Positions 1 to 8,137 of a DNA stretch of 64,000 nucleotides are shown one piece after another. How positions within the stretch are numbered: position 1 is the first letter of the stretch; every line of letters begins with the position of its first letter. Origin of the DNA: Halarsenatibacter sp964630835 (GTDB lineage: Bacteria; Bacillota; Halanaerobiia; Halanaerobiales; Halarsenatibacteraceae); the NCBI GenBank assembly GCA_964630835.1, contig CAZVZM010000004.1, positions 1 through 64,000 of the forward strand, written 5' to 3'. The position numbers and the translations under genes are program-made. The notes under the pieces are model-generated. The model had not been told where the DNA came from, did not search any database, and was given only the letters and a program-made list of their open reading frames with translations.

Positions 1-613
1 TAACCGGGCACTGACTGAAGGCCTCAATAAAGCTGAAGCCGCTGTGCTCAAAACCCTCCCTGCAGATATTCCTGAGACGTCTTGGATACGCCGAGCCGCT
101 GCGGGCCACAAAGGTAGCCCCGGCCGAACGGGCAAGATCACAGAGATCAAAGTTTTGATCAATATTACCATATGGGGCAGTCGTTGCGGTACAGCCTGTA
201 GGTGTCTGGGGGGAAAACTGACCTGCGGTCATGCCGTAAATGTTATTGTTAAAGAGCACTATATTTAAATCTATATTTCGTCGACATCCGTGAATGAGAT
301 GATTGCCTCCGATGGCCGCCCCATCTCCATCACCGGTAATAACTATTACGTTGAGTTCCGGATTGGCCATTTTTATCCCCGTTGCAAATGTTATGGCTCT
401 GCCGTGAGTCACATGCAAAGTATTAAAATCAAGGTATCCAGGAGCGCGGCCGGAACAGCCGATACCGGAAACTACAACCGTTTTATCCTGATCCATATTA
501 ACTTTATCTATAGCTCTCACCATGCTGGCCATGATGGTACCATGACCGCATCCGGAACACCAGATATGTGGCAATTTGTCCTGGCGAAAATATTGATCAA
601 TATCTTCTGCCAT
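1..613 (-). CDS. korB: 2-oxoacid:ferredoxin oxidoreductase, beta subunit (partial)
   Basis: This is the TPP-binding subunit of a KorAB-type 2-oxoacid:ferredoxin oxidoreductase, which oxidatively decarboxylates a 2-oxoacid such as 2-oxoglutarate to the acyl-CoA and reduces ferredoxin. The first 204 residues are visible and the 3' end lies beyond base 1. I translated it from the ATG at 613, one base after the korA stop and behind a GAGGAGG site. Residues 19-25 read CSGCGHG, the N-terminal signature of the beta subunit. GDGD at 94-97 followed by NNNIYGM near 120 is the TPP/Mg binding motif. It follows korD and korA in one transcription unit, and a gamma subunit may follow outside the window. The exact 2-oxoacid cannot be told from sequence alone. 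Confidence 0.93.
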   Translation of the reverse strand, partial: MAEDIDQYFRQDKLPHIWCSGCGHGTIMASMVRAIDKVNMDQDKTVVVSGIGCSGRAPGYLDFNTLHVTHGRAITFATGIKMANPELNVIVITGDGDGAAIGGNHLIHGCRRNIDLNIVLFNNNIYGMTAGQFSPQTPTGCTATTAPYGNIDQNFDLCDLARSAGATFVARSGSAYPRRLRNICREGFEHSGFSFIEAFSQCPV

Positions 614-614
614 T

Positions 615-1760
615 TTATTCAACCTCCTCTAAATGATTAAGCACTTCCTCCGGGGGGATCAGGGTGCCGTCATAGCGATTTATGCCTGTAACTTGAGCTC
701 TTCCTGAAACGGCTCTTTCTACCTCACCTATGAGCTGACCCTGATTTAGCTCGGGCACAACGATATGGTCCACCTTTTCTGACAGGGAAGAAATGTAATC
801 CCGGGGGAAGGGCCATATTGTTTTGAGTTTCACCCAGCCGGCATTAATTCCCCGCTCGCGGGCCTGACTCACCGCGCTTATGGCGGTCCTGGCGGTGGAA
901 CCATAGGCCACCACAGCTATATCTTCATCGCTCTCCAGATTATCATCAACTTCAATAATATCATCTCTGTTCTCCTCGATCTTTGCCGTCATTCGGTCCA
1001 TAAGACGACGGGCATCCTCCGTTTTTCCGCGGGGAAAACCAGTCTTATCATGGAAAAGACCGGTTGTATGGTAGCGATAGCCGCTTCCGTAATCCGGCAT
1101 CGGTGGAATGTGATCTTCGGTAAACTCGTAGGGATTAAACTCGCCGGGATCGATTCCTTCCGGGCGCTTGCGCTCAACGATTTCAACGTCTTCCCGGGCG
1201 GGTATTTCAACTTTTTCCCTCATATGTCCAACAATCTCATCCAGGAGCAGAATAACCGGTATGCGATATTTTTCCGCCAGATTAAAAGAAGTTACGGTCA
1301 TTTCGATGGTCTCCTTGACTGAGGCGGGACTTAGAGCTATTATGGGATGGTCTCCGTGAGTGCCCCAGCGCGCCTGCATAACGTCTCCCTGAGAGGGAGA
1401 GGTTGGCAGACCGGTTGATGGCCCCACTCTTTGAACATCCACAACGACACAGGGGGCTTCTACCATTATCCCCAGCCCCAGGTTTTCCGCCTTGAGGGAC
1501 AGGCCCGGCCCGCTGGTTGCCGTTATAGATTTTTCTCCGGCCAGGGAAGCCCCTATAGCGCAGCCCATGCTGGCCAGCTCATCCTCCATCTGTATAAATT
1601 TCCCGCCTCGTTCAGGAAGTTTTTCGGCAAATCCTTCAGCTATTTCTGATGCTGGAGTTATGGGATAGCCGGCAAAAAAAGTTGCTCCGGCCAGAAGTCC
1701 ACCCTCCACAACTGCCTCATCTCCCTGAAGAAGTTTACTTCGCTGCTTTTTGCTTTGCAT
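615..1760 (-). CDS. korA: 2-oxoacid:ferredoxin oxidoreductase, alpha subunit
   Basis: This 381-residue protein is the alpha subunit of the same complex. It has the pyrimidine-binding domain first (GYPITPASEIAE near residue 32, then EDELASMG) and a C-terminal transketolase-like domain. The segment VQRVGPSTGLPTSPSQGD with the following WGTHGDH is typical of KorA rather than pyruvate-type enzymes, so 2-oxoglutarate or a related acid is the likely substrate (inference). The start overlaps the korD 3' end by 26 bases and the stop is one base from the korB start, so the three are probably translationally coupled. The middle of the protein is strongly acidic. Confidence 0.93.
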   Translation of the reverse strand: MQSKKQRSKLLQGDEAVVEGGLLAGATFFAGYPITPASEIAEGFAEKLPERGGKFIQMEDELASMGCAIGASLAGEKSITATSGPGLSLKAENLGLGIMVEAPCVVVDVQRVGPSTGLPTSPSQGDVMQARWGTHGDHPIIALSPASVKETIEMTVTSFNLAEKYRIPVILLLDEIVGHMREKVEIPAREDVEIVERKRPEGIDPGEFNPYEFTEDHIPPMPDYGSGYRYHTTGLFHDKTGFPRGKTEDARRLMDRMTAKIEENRDDIIEVDDNLESDEDIAVVAYGSTARTAISAVSQARERGINAGWVKLKTIWPFPRDYISSLSEKVDHIVVPELNQGQLIGEVERAVSGRAQVTGINRYDGTLIPPEEVLNHLEEVE

Positions 1761-1956
1761 TTTTCTTCACCACCTTTAATACATAGTCCGGACAGCTGAA
1801 CTCACAATTTTCACAGCCTATGCAATTGTCCGGATGCTCAATCTGAATTCTTTTCTCTCCCACTTCAAGGACCTCCACGGGACATACCTCCACACAGATG
1901 CCACATCTCTTACACCAATCTGGATTTTCTACAGCAACCACATCATCTTTTCCCAC
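1735..1956 (-). CDS. korD: 4Fe-4S ferredoxin subunit of 2-oxoacid oxidoreductase
   Basis: This is a 73-residue protein with two ferredoxin motifs, CKRCGICVEVCP (residues 15-26) and CIGCENCEFSCP (about 45-56), each with the CxxCxxCxxxCP spacing for a 4Fe-4S cluster. A Lys-rich tail follows. It is the delta-type electron-transfer subunit and opens the kor gene group. The tail overlaps the start of korA. The upstream neighbour on the same strand is the DUF1850 gene, 138 bases away, so kor may be cotranscribed with the TRAP transporter. Confidence 0.92.
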   Translation of the reverse strand: MGKDDVVAVENPDWCKRCGICVEVCPVEVLEVGEKRIQIEHPDNCIGCENCEFSCPDYVLKVVKKNAKQKAAK

Positions 1957-2094
1957 TTATATCAGCTCCTTAAAAGCATAACTATTTGTGAAGATCTTCT
2001 TTTTTATGAGCTCATTTATAGCAGATTAAATTTTATTAACACTCTTTCTGTAAAACTAAACCCATTATTTCTGCCAATTTTTGTGAATTCTTTC

Positions 2095-2574
2095 CTATTT
2101 TCCTGCAAAAAATTTGATGAGCTCAGCTGCAGATTTCACCTCCATAATTATTGGTTCTCCTGGGTCTCCCCATTCGGCCATTTTCATTTCCTGACCGGAA
2201 ATTTCAATTAGCTGCTCTTCAAACTGGCCGCTCAGACGAAACTGCAGCCTCTCATATCTATCATTGAGATCTTTTCTTATAAATAGTCCATCCTTCATTT
2301 CAAACTCACCTCTATCCAGAGGAAGGCCAGCACCCTGAGAAGTGAAGCTGGTTTTATGAAGCAAAAATCCTTCTCTAAAAGCCTGAAAATATTCTCGCAC
2401 CGGCCCTTTTTCCACAGAGTGAATGTAGTGGTAAACAACCTGCTTCCTGCCGATAAGGGGTGAAAAATAAACCACCTCGTCTCCGGTGCGAACTGTGAAA
2501 AAAGGAAGCCTGACTGTGAGGCCGACAGCTATTACTGCAGTCAGGATAAGGCCCGCAGCTATTGTTTTTTTCAT
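2095..2574 (-). CDS. DUF1850 domain protein linked to TRAP-TAXI transporter
   Basis: This is a 159-residue protein that starts with one hydrophobic segment (residues 3-22), so it is anchored or secreted. It carries the short conserved HSVEKGPVREYF stretch typical of DUF1850. I start it at the ATG at 2574, which has GGAGG six bases upstream; an upstream in-frame start at 2634 has no such site. In many bacteria DUF1850 genes sit directly beside fused TAXI TRAP permeases, as here, and the function is unknown. A role in transporter assembly or substrate handling is inference from context. Confidence 0.82.
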   Translation of the reverse strand: MKKTIAAGLILTAVIAVGLTVRLPFFTVRTGDEVVYFSPLIGRKQVVYHYIHSVEKGPVREYFQAFREGFLLHKTSFTSQGAGLPLDRGEFEMKDGLFIRKDLNDRYERLQFRLSGQFEEQLIEISGQEMKMAEWGDPGEPIIMEVKSAAELIKFFAGK

Positions 2575-2645
2575 CTTAGGCCTCCAGTTGAAAAATATTC
2601 CTGATCCGGTCGTCCCGGGTTGCGGGCTTAACACCAGATTTCAAG

Positions 2646-2680
2646 GGAAAATTTCATTGAGAACAAAGCTTTGTATCTCC
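2646..2680 (+). repeat. possible weak fragment of the palindromic repeat
   Basis: GAAAATTTCATTG followed by AGAACAAAGC and TTTGTATCTCC resembles the right arm (consensus GAAAAATTTCATTGTGAAC, GGAGCC, TTATAGCTTCC) with gaps. It lies in the gap after the TRAP permease. Could be chance similarity. Confidence 0.3.
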
Positions 2681-2686
2681 ATGGCC

Positions 2687-4792
2687 TTAAGAGGATGCCC
2701 GGCGAGGTATCAGCGGCAGGCCGGCCTTACGCCTCTGCAGCACATAGATAACAGCCAGGCCAGCCAGACCAATAATGTCATTTCTAACCCCTGGTATAAC
2801 GACAATTATTCCGAAGACAAAAAGAGCAATTCTCTCCAGCAGGGATGTCCTGGTAAATAGATAATTTTCAATACCTCCTGACCAGGCAAACATCCCTATT
2901 GTGGCAGTGATTGCCAGCCAGGTCACCTGAGGAATAGAGACATCTATCATGAGCATCATAGGATTATAAACAAATATGAAAGGCAGAAGCAGGGCGGCCA
3001 GAGAAAATTTAAACCCCTGAACCCCGGACATAAATGGATCTCCTCCTGAAACTCCCGCAGCTGCATAGGAGGCAAGAGCAACCGGGGGAGTAACATCAGC
3101 CTTGACGCCGAAATAAAGTATAAACAGATGAGCCGCAATCAGAGGTACGCCCAGCTCTACAAGGGCCGGCGCAACAAGTGTTGCCAGCATAACATATTTA
3201 GCTGTGGTGGGAATACCCATTCCCAGCAGGATGGACGCAAAAACTGTGAGAAGCAGAGTCAAAAATATACTGCCCCGTCCCACCTGTATAAGAAGGCTGC
3301 TCATCCTGAGCCCCAGCCCGGTCAGAGTAACCACTCCTATAATGATGCCGGCACAGGCACAGGCCATTGCCACTGTAACCATTTTCTTTGCCCCTTCGGC
3401 GAAGGATTCTCCCAGCTCCTTCCAGAAGGCAGTATTGACCTCCTTAACCGAAAAGAGACCTCCTCTGCTCTCCCGCGTGGGGTCTATAGGCAGATCTCCT
3501 TCACTGACATTGCTTTCCGGGGTCCAATCCATACGCCTGCACCAGTAATATAGAAAAATCTTCACAATCAGACTCACAACTATAGCAGCCCATATACTCT
3601 CATATGCGGCTCTAAAAGGGGTTGCTCGAACTATGACCAGCAAATAAACCAGAATAATAATCGGTATAAGGAAATAAATTCCTCTCAACAGAGTAGGAAG
3701 CAGGGGGGCTTTTTCTTCCCGTGAAATACCTGATATTCCAAGTTTAATTGATTCTATATGAACCATCCCGAAAATGGCCACATAGGCCAGTACTGCCGGG
3801 AGAAATGCCGCAGAAATTATGTGAACGTAGGAATAACCTGTAAACTCTATCATTATGAAGGCAGCCGCTCCCATAATCGGGGGCAGAAACTGCCCGTTGG
3901 TGGAGGCAGCTGACTCCACTCCGCCGGCCACCTCGCTGCTGAAGCCCATCTTTTTCATCATGGGAATGGTAAAAGAGCCGGTGGTAACAGTGTTGGCTAT
4001 GGAGCTTCCGGAAATCATGCCCATAAGTCCGCTGGTGACTACTGCAGCCTTTGCCGGTCCTCCTCGCTGGTGTCCCAGAGCGGCAAAAACAGCCTTAATG
4101 AGATAATTGCCTATACCGCTCTGCTCTAAAACGGCTCCAAAAAGAACAAATAGATACACAAAGGTAGCCGAAACTCCGATGGGGATGCCAAATATACCCT
4201 CTGTGGTAAGGTACTGATGCCCGATCAACCTGGTTAAAGAATAACCGCGATGGGCCAGAGGGCCGGGCATATACGGGCCCAGAAAAGCGTAGGCAATAAA
4301 TATTACTGCTATTAAAGGCAGGGCCAGATTTATTGTGCGCCTGGTGGCTTCCAGAACAAGAATTATAGCCAGCCCCCCCATTATCAGGTCCATCATTTCA
4401 GGCCTGCCTGCTCTTCTGACAATTTCCGTATGATTTGTATATATATATAGCATACTGACAATAGCCAGGACAGCAAGCAAAACGTCATACCAGGGCACTC
4501 TCTCCTTCTGCCCCGATAGTAACGGATACATTATAAAAGCCATACCCATCAAAAAAGCCATATGAACTGACCTCTGCTCAAAAGTGACCAGGATGCCAAA
4601 ACCGGCAGTGTAAAAATGAAAAACAGAGGCCAGGATCCCTGCTATGAAAATAATCACAGCCCATTTACCCTTTAAATCTCTTTCTCTACTTATTTTCTCC
4701 TCTATTTCTTTGTCAATCTCTTCCTCTCTCTCTATTTTAAATTCCTGCTGTTCCTTTTCCTTATCTGAGCCTTCGTTATTATCCCCGCTCAT
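2687..4792 (-). CDS. TRAP transporter, fused 4TM/12TM permease (TAXI type)
   Basis: This 701-residue integral membrane protein fuses the small DctQ-like and large DctM-like TRAP subunits, as is usual for TAXI transporters. It has a charged N-terminus of about 40 residues, then some 16-18 hydrophobic segments. Conserved stretches include GLMGMISGSSIANTVTTG and the later GMGIPTTAKYVMLA. It moves an organic acid delivered by the periplasmic binding protein, driven by an ion gradient, probably Na+ in a halophile (inference). The binding-protein gene lies 103 bases upstream, separated by a hairpin, and the DUF1850 gene lies downstream. The substrate is unknown; the kor genes nearby would suit a dicarboxylate or 2-oxoacid. 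Confidence 0.93.
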   Translation of the reverse strand: MSGDNNEGSDKEKEQQEFKIEREEEIDKEIEEKISRERDLKGKWAVIIFIAGILASVFHFYTAGFGILVTFEQRSVHMAFLMGMAFIMYPLLSGQKERVPWYDVLLAVLAIVSMLYIYTNHTEIVRRAGRPEMMDLIMGGLAIILVLEATRRTINLALPLIAVIFIAYAFLGPYMPGPLAHRGYSLTRLIGHQYLTTEGIFGIPIGVSATFVYLFVLFGAVLEQSGIGNYLIKAVFAALGHQRGGPAKAAVVTSGLMGMISGSSIANTVTTGSFTIPMMKKMGFSSEVAGGVESAASTNGQFLPPIMGAAAFIMIEFTGYSYVHIISAAFLPAVLAYVAIFGMVHIESIKLGISGISREEKAPLLPTLLRGIYFLIPIIILVYLLVIVRATPFRAAYESIWAAIVVSLIVKIFLYYWCRRMDWTPESNVSEGDLPIDPTRESRGGLFSVKEVNTAFWKELGESFAEGAKKMVTVAMACACAGIIIGVVTLTGLGLRMSSLLIQVGRGSIFLTLLLTVFASILLGMGIPTTAKYVMLATLVAPALVELGVPLIAAHLFILYFGVKADVTPPVALASYAAAGVSGGDPFMSGVQGFKFSLAALLLPFIFVYNPMMLMIDVSIPQVTWLAITATIGMFAWSGGIENYLFTRTSLLERIALFVFGIIVVIPGVRNDIIGLAGLAVIYVLQRRKAGLPLIPRRASS

Positions 4793-4843
4793 GACTTACC
4801 TCCTTAACCGTATATTCTGGGACAGGCACGACATAGAAAAGAA

Positions 4844-4864
4844 GGAGCCGGTTAGACCGGCTCC
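4844..4864 (-). terminator. intergenic hairpin between TAXI binding-protein and permease genes
   Basis: A perfect 8-bp stem (GGAGCCGG / CCGGCTCC) with a 5-base loop lies between the two genes. On the minus strand it is followed by TTCTTTTCT, a mixed T-rich tract. It could act as a partial terminator or 3' stabiliser giving more binding protein than permease, a common arrangement, but this is inference. Confidence 0.6.
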
Positions 4865-4895
4865 CCTTAATTCGAAGAGAATTTAATGAAACTAA

Positions 4896-5870
4896 TTAAT
4901 CCAGATACTCATCAACATCGAAGCCCTGTTCTTCATAATATCTGCGTGCACCCTCATGGACTTCAATGGGCATACCGTCAAGAGCAGTTTCCAGGGTGAC
5001 CTCTTTGCCCCGTTCATGAATCTCACCCAGATACTCATAATTGTTAAAAACGGCAGCAGTTGTTTCATATATGAAGTCCTCTGGAAGCTCTGAATTGGTC
5101 ACTATCATGGCAAGAACGGCCACAGTTCTGGCATCCTCTTCGATGCCATCATATGTGCCGCCCGGTACTACAGTATCTATATAATAGGGATATTCTTCCA
5201 TCAAAACATCCATTGCATCCTCTGCGACTTCAACTATTTTGGCATCATGAGTGGCTGAGAGGTCCACCACAGAGCCGGTGGGGATGCCTGCTGTGACAAA
5301 AGCAGCATCTACATGGCCATCGCGAAGAGCATCGACAGCTTCAACGAAAGAAAGGAAATCGACTGTCATATCATCGTAAGTTAATCCATGAGCCTGAATT
5401 ATCTGACGGGCATTGGCTTCGGTGCCGCTGCCGGGAGCGCCAACTGCTATGTCTTTACCCTCAAAATCATAGACGCTATCTATACCACTGCCCTCCAGAG
5501 TAAGGATCTGAATGATTTCCGGATACATCATGGCTATGCCTCTTAAATCTTCCATTGCATCCTCTTCAAACATCTCTTCTCCGTACTTTGCATAAAATGT
5601 GATGTCATTTTGAACCAGACCCCACTCAACCTCCAGATCCTGTATAAAGCGGACATTTTCCACCGAAGCTCCAGTTACCTCAGCAGTAGCATCAATATCT
5701 GTATGCTGGTTGATCAGCTCGGCCATGCCTCCACCAACTGGATAGTAAACGCCGCCAGTTCCACCTGTGGCAATGGACATAAAGTCGACATCATGAGCCA
5801 TAACAGGCCCGGAAAATACCAGGGCAATACCTACGATCAGGGCAACGATAACGGCAGACTTCTTAATCAT
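4896..5870 (-). CDS. TAXI family TRAP transporter solute-binding protein
   Basis: This 324-residue extracytoplasmic binding protein has an N-terminal signal peptide (hydrophobic core residues 6-24, VMA cleavage near residue 25). The TAXI signature follows immediately: FMSIATGGTGGVYYPVGGG. The motif GAPGSGTEANAR near residue 145 and the C-terminal Asp/Glu-rich sequence fit the family. The mature protein is very acidic, as expected for an exported halophile protein. GGAGGTGCAAGAGT precedes the ATG. It is the first gene after the promoter at about 6190, so it should be the most highly expressed member of the transporter unit. Confidence 0.94.
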   Translation of the reverse strand: MIKKSAVIVALIVGIALVFSGPVMAHDVDFMSIATGGTGGVYYPVGGGMAELINQHTDIDATAEVTGASVENVRFIQDLEVEWGLVQNDITFYAKYGEEMFEEDAMEDLRGIAMMYPEIIQILTLEGSGIDSVYDFEGKDIAVGAPGSGTEANARQIIQAHGLTYDDMTVDFLSFVEAVDALRDGHVDAAFVTAGIPTGSVVDLSATHDAKIVEVAEDAMDVLMEEYPYYIDTVVPGGTYDGIEEDARTVAVLAMIVTNSELPEDFIYETTAAVFNNYEYLGEIHERGKEVTLETALDGMPIEVHEGARRYYEEQGFDVDEYLD

Positions 5871-6173
5871 ACTCTTGCACCTCCGCTATTAATTTTGGGT
5901 TTCTCCTCAAATCTTGCTTCTTATGCCCACCTTACATTACCAGCCTGAATTAACCAGGACAGTCCAATCCAGCATTAATGCAGGGTTTTACCTCCTTTCA
6001 TTTATTTTAAGTACTTCCCTGCTAAAAAAATGCTTAAAATGCCACGAATGACTACCTTTAAAACTTTGTCAATCTCATCTTTGACAGCAGTTGTATGAGG
6101 TTGATATATTCGAAATAATCAGCAGCAATCAATGCAATGATAATCTGATCAAACACTGTTTACCTGCATTTTA

Positions 6174-6202
6174 ATTATAACCAAATTTAACATCCATGTA
6201 AA
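6174..6202 (-). promoter_or_regulatory. sigma-A type promoter for TAXI-kor unit
   Basis: Reading the minus strand, TTTACA (6202-6197) and TATAAT (6179-6174) are separated by exactly 17 bases. The predicted transcript start is near 6167, which leaves an untranslated leader of about 300 bases before the binding-protein start. The leader holds an AAAGGAGG (5998-5991) not placed for any convincing ORF. Confidence 0.65.
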
Positions 6203-6216
6203 GTTTAATTATTTTC

Positions 6217-6237
6217 GTATACCTGTATACATGTATA
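6217..6237. promoter_or_regulatory. palindromic operator candidate for GntR/FadR regulator
   Basis: GTATAC-CT-GTATAC (6217-6230) overlaps the perfect palindrome TATACATGTATA (6226-6237). It sits just upstream of the -35 of the TAXI promoter and in the divergent interval shared with a FadR-type regulator gene. FCD-domain GntR regulators commonly bind short palindromes with GTATAC-like cores, so this is the natural operator candidate. Binding itself is inference. Confidence 0.5.
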
Positions 6238-6340
6238 TTATTTGTTTCACAAAATGTCCGGATTCATCTTTTCAAAAAGTAAATTGGGACCTATCGAAAA
6301 AATGCTCGCTTTAAATCGACTATAAAATCTTCGGTGGTTA

Positions 6341-6349
6341 TGATATACT
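6341..6349 (+). promoter_or_regulatory. extended -10 promoter candidate for GntR-family gene
   Basis: TG-A-TATACT lies 62 bases ahead of the regulator ATG and matches an extended -10 element. No good -35 is visible. Weak evidence on its own. Confidence 0.35.
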
Positions 6350-6410
6350 GTAACAAAACTTGCTTCAAATCGGTTTCTCTAAAATAACTTATGAGATAGG
6401 GTGAGTTTTT

Positions 6411-7088
6411 ATGGATGAAATTGATCTGCCGGAACTGGATACTTACAGTTATGAACCTCTGCGCGAGCAGGTATATGAGGTGCTGAAAAATGCCATACTT
6501 GACGGTTCTCTTTCTCCTCACCAAAATATCAAAGAAACAACGGTGGCAAATAAACTCAATGTCAGCCGGACGCCCGTTCGAGAAGCGCTGCTGATGCTGG
6601 AGCTTGAAGGTCTTCTAAAAATATCTCCTCAGGAAGGCTTCATCGTTCAGGGAATAACCAGCAAAAAGCAGATCAGAGATCTCTTTCAGGTGAGGGGGCA
6701 GCTTGAAGGGCTTGCTGCCAGACTGGCCGCAGAAAACATATCTCCTGAAAATCTGCAGCAGCTTAATTCAACGCTTAATCTGATGGAGAGCAAAATGGAG
6801 GAGGATAATGCCGAGGACTTCCTGAACTTTGAATTCTTTTTTCACCGCCTGATCTACAAATCATCCGGAAATCAGTATCTGAACGAAACACTTAACAGAA
6901 TGTTCGAACAGATAAACAGATTTCGTTCTAAAAGCTTTGCACGGCAAAGGCGCATGCAGGAAGTCCTGGAGGAGCTTAACTCACTATATGAAGCAATGTC
7001 CGGGGGAGACACCGTCAGAGCTAAAACAGAAGCAATGAAGCATCTGGAAAATGCTGAAAGAGCAATTATAGAAGCCTTTGACCTTTAG
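6411..7088 (+). CDS. GntR/FadR-family transcriptional regulator
   Basis: This is a 225-residue regulator with an N-terminal winged helix-turn-helix (about residues 12-78; VANKLNVSRTPVREAL is the recognition region) and an all-helical FCD effector domain (about 85-220, with Arg/His positions such as FHRLIY) that usually binds a small carboxylate through a metal. It is divergent from the TAXI-TRAP/kor unit and most likely controls it, using the GTATAC palindromes in the 540-base interval. The start ATG follows GATAGGGTGAG, a moderate ribosome site. The effector is not predictable. Confidence 0.9.
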   Translation: MDEIDLPELDTYSYEPLREQVYEVLKNAILDGSLSPHQNIKETTVANKLNVSRTPVREALLMLELEGLLKISPQEGFIVQGITSKKQIRDLFQVRGQLEGLAARLAAENISPENLQQLNSTLNLMESKMEEDNAEDFLNFEFFFHRLIYKSSGNQYLNETLNRMFEQINRFRSKSFARQRRMQEVLEELNSLYEAMSGGDTVRAKTEAMKHLENAERAIIEAFDL

Positions 7089-7156
7089 TTTATTGAAATT
7101 CTAAGCCAGTATACCCTGCCATTTTATTTAAATGCAAACCCGCTTATTGTCTCAGA

Positions 7157-7939
7157 TCAGCTGCCATCTTTCTCTTTTTCCCGGGGGCTATCCCGCCTCT
7201 CTAAAAATTCTTTTGTTTTATCCAGGTTTGAATTTATAAGACGCTCAGCCGACAGACCTGCATCAATCACCATATTTAGCACATCCGAAACTTCCCCGAC
7301 ATTCGTGTGAAAATGAGCATCGCTATTTAAGCTGAGTGTCAGCGAATCATATCTCAGGGCAAGATGGCAGAGATCCTTCATGGCATCAATATCTCCCCTG
7401 AATGAGGTCACTCCTCCGGCATAGGATGCAGCATTTATTTCCAGTATTACATCTTCCTTTCTGGCCTGACGAACAACCTCGGGAAGATCACAGGGGAGGC
7501 TGCGGTTTATGGGATGGGTTATCATATCCACCAGAGGATGGGAAATAGCTTTCAGCAGGGCTCTTGTGTGATCTTTTTTGCTTTTCCCTTCATATCCCGC
7601 GTCAGTATGCAGTCCCGCACAGACAAAATCGAGGGAGAGAAGTTCTTCCCGGGGCATATCAAGGCTGCCGTCAGTCTGAATATTTGTTTCAACTCCCTTC
7701 AATATTTCCACTCCATGAAGCTGTCGGGGAACGGCTGAAAGATTACCAAAATAATATCTGTGAAAGGCCCCCGGCATGCGGGGGCCGTGATCCGTTATAG
7801 CTATCATCTTTAAACCTCTGCCTGCGGCTGAGGCCGCCATTTCATCTATAGTTCCGTAGGCATGACCGCTGGCCAGAGTGTGAGTATGCAAATCAGCATC
7901 TATCCTAATTTCTTCCTGACTATTTTTTTCTTCATGCAT
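7157..7939 (-). CDS. PHP-domain metal-dependent hydrolase
   Basis: This 260-residue protein has the PHP metal site: DADLHTHT (residues 14-21), ITDHG near 49, a central HTD, THP and a late NSDAHF. It resembles YcdX-type phosphatases, which use three metals to cleave phosphoesters. It stands alone, convergent with the GntR-family gene. The start used is the ATG at 7939; the GAGGGAG upstream is rather far (about 13 bases), and a second ATG four bases downstream is out of frame. The substrate is unknown. Confidence 0.82.
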   Translation of the reverse strand: MHEEKNSQEEIRIDADLHTHTLASGHAYGTIDEMAASAAGRGLKMIAITDHGPRMPGAFHRYYFGNLSAVPRQLHGVEILKGVETNIQTDGSLDMPREELLSLDFVCAGLHTDAGYEGKSKKDHTRALLKAISHPLVDMITHPINRSLPCDLPEVVRQARKEDVILEINAASYAGGVTSFRGDIDAMKDLCHLALRYDSLTLSLNSDAHFHTNVGEVSDVLNMVIDAGLSAERLINSNLDKTKEFLERRDSPREKEKDGS

Positions 7940-8102
7940 GGTATAATAATTCTCCCTCTTTTTGTTTCTACCTGATATCCGCCATCTAATATTGCAGATA
8001 TTGCAGATATCTATTTTAGATTCATTTTTTTATCGGCTGATTCATTTTGCTTAAGTGATCATTCTCCAGCTGTTTTTTGTGAAAATATTTTACACGTGGA
8101 AG

Positions 8103-8137
8103 GCAGAGGAAATATTTCATGTGAATGAGGCTCTCAT
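8103..8137 (+). repeat. 3'-end fragment of the 117-bp palindromic repeat
   Basis: GCAGAGGAAATATTTCATG followed by TGAATGAGGCTC matches the right arm of the full copies at 40481 and 44523. It ends exactly where the lon-like stop codon (8138) begins. Confidence 0.55.

Noticed and set aside
5937..5975. 12-codon leader ORF in the TAXI gene leader (starts ATG, ends TAA, two Trp)
   Set aside because: The AAAGGAGG is 15 bases from this ATG, too far for normal initiation, and nothing else suggests attenuation.
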